Part shown: piece after piece, positions 5,498-5,559 of the stretch
How positions within the stretch are numbered: position 1 is the stretch's first letter
Layout: every line of letters starts with the position of its first letter
Origin: Palsa-1392 sp036493915
Lineage (GTDB): Bacteria; Verrucomicrobiota; Verrucomicrobiia; Chthoniobacterales; UBA10450
Direction of reading: 5' to 3'
DNA: 5,559 nt
Assembly (NCBI GenBank): GCA_036493915.1
Contig: DASXPA010000228.1
Span: 1 to 5,559 of the forward strand
Notes under the pieces: generated by a model
What the model saw: only the letters and a program-made list of their open reading frames with translations
Databases searched by the model: none
Told to the model about the DNA's origin: nothing
Made by a program: the position numbers and the translations under genes

Positions 5498-5559
5498 ATG
5501 TTCAACTTCGTTATGAATCTGCTCGCCATGCTCTCCAATCTCGGCGGTCCGGACCTGAT
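5498..5559 (+). CDS. tatA: Probable twin-arginine translocase subunit TatA (only the first 20 codons)
   Basis: Twenty codons are visible before the window ends: MFNFVMNLLAMLSNLGGPDL. A short hydrophobic lead followed by a Gly-Gly-Pro-(Asp/Glu)-Leu-Ile type segment is typical of TatA/TatE proteins in several phyla, where the single membrane helix and an FGxKKLPEL hinge come next. TatA forms the protein-conducting part of the Tat pathway, which exports folded proteins across the inner membrane. The hinge and amphipathic helix lie outside the window, so the assignment rests on the first residues only. A good Shine-Dalgarno sequence precedes the start. It is separated from glnA by 377 nt with a possible terminator, so it is probably a separate transcription unit. 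Another small membrane protein cannot be excluded. Confidence 0.55.
   Translation, partial: MFNFVMNLLAMLSNLGGPDL

Noticed and set aside
5157..5516. 119-codon plus-strand frame (and an overlapping minus-strand frame) in the glnA-tatA spacer
   Set aside because: It runs through the inverted-end repeat, the terminator candidate and the TatA-like start; composition is Arg/Ser/Cys-rich, with no Shine-Dalgarno sequence or recognisable motif.

Overview
The window is about 5.6 kb of GC-rich bacterial chromosome with two divergent blocks. The left half is the 5' part of dnaE on the minus strand (replicative DNA polymerase III alpha subunit), cut off by the left edge. The right half is glnB-glnA on the plus strand (PII nitrogen-signalling protein and type I glutamine synthetase), followed by a gene-free repeat-bearing spacer and the first 20 codons of a probable tatA, cut off by the right edge. 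All three long genes look intact and functional.

The most likely source is a soil- or water-type Verrucomicrobiota or a relative. This is inference from the style of the proteins (DnaE with a complete PHP metal site, the GGPDL start of the TatA-like protein), from starts without Shine-Dalgarno sequences, and from the abundance of short palindromic repeats. No rRNA or other decisive marker is present.

Layout: 1-2990 dnaE (-), with an 88-bp palindromic repeat translated in frame inside it (463-550). 2991-3259 is a divergent promoter region with a plausible dnaE promoter, two tandem hairpins and one inverted repeat. 3260-3598 is glnB. 3599-3686 is an unusual palindrome built on an exact 8-bp period. 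3696-5120 is glnA. 5121-5497 has no gene but holds an element with inverted ends and a central palindrome, a possible terminator and a hairpin. 5498-5559 is the start of the TatA-like gene.

Functionally, glnB and glnA form the usual pair for nitrogen assimilation: PII senses 2-oxoglutarate and ATP/ADP, and glutamine synthetase fixes ammonium. Both keep the tyrosine that is the site of nucleotidylylation in enterobacteria. dnaE is an unrelated replication gene that only shares the intergenic region. The main novelty candidates are repeat sequences: one domesticated inside a DNA polymerase, one with octamer periodicity between glnB and glnA, one downstream of glnA, and a strongly over-represented octamer (TCGTTAGG) that occurs six times on the two strands.
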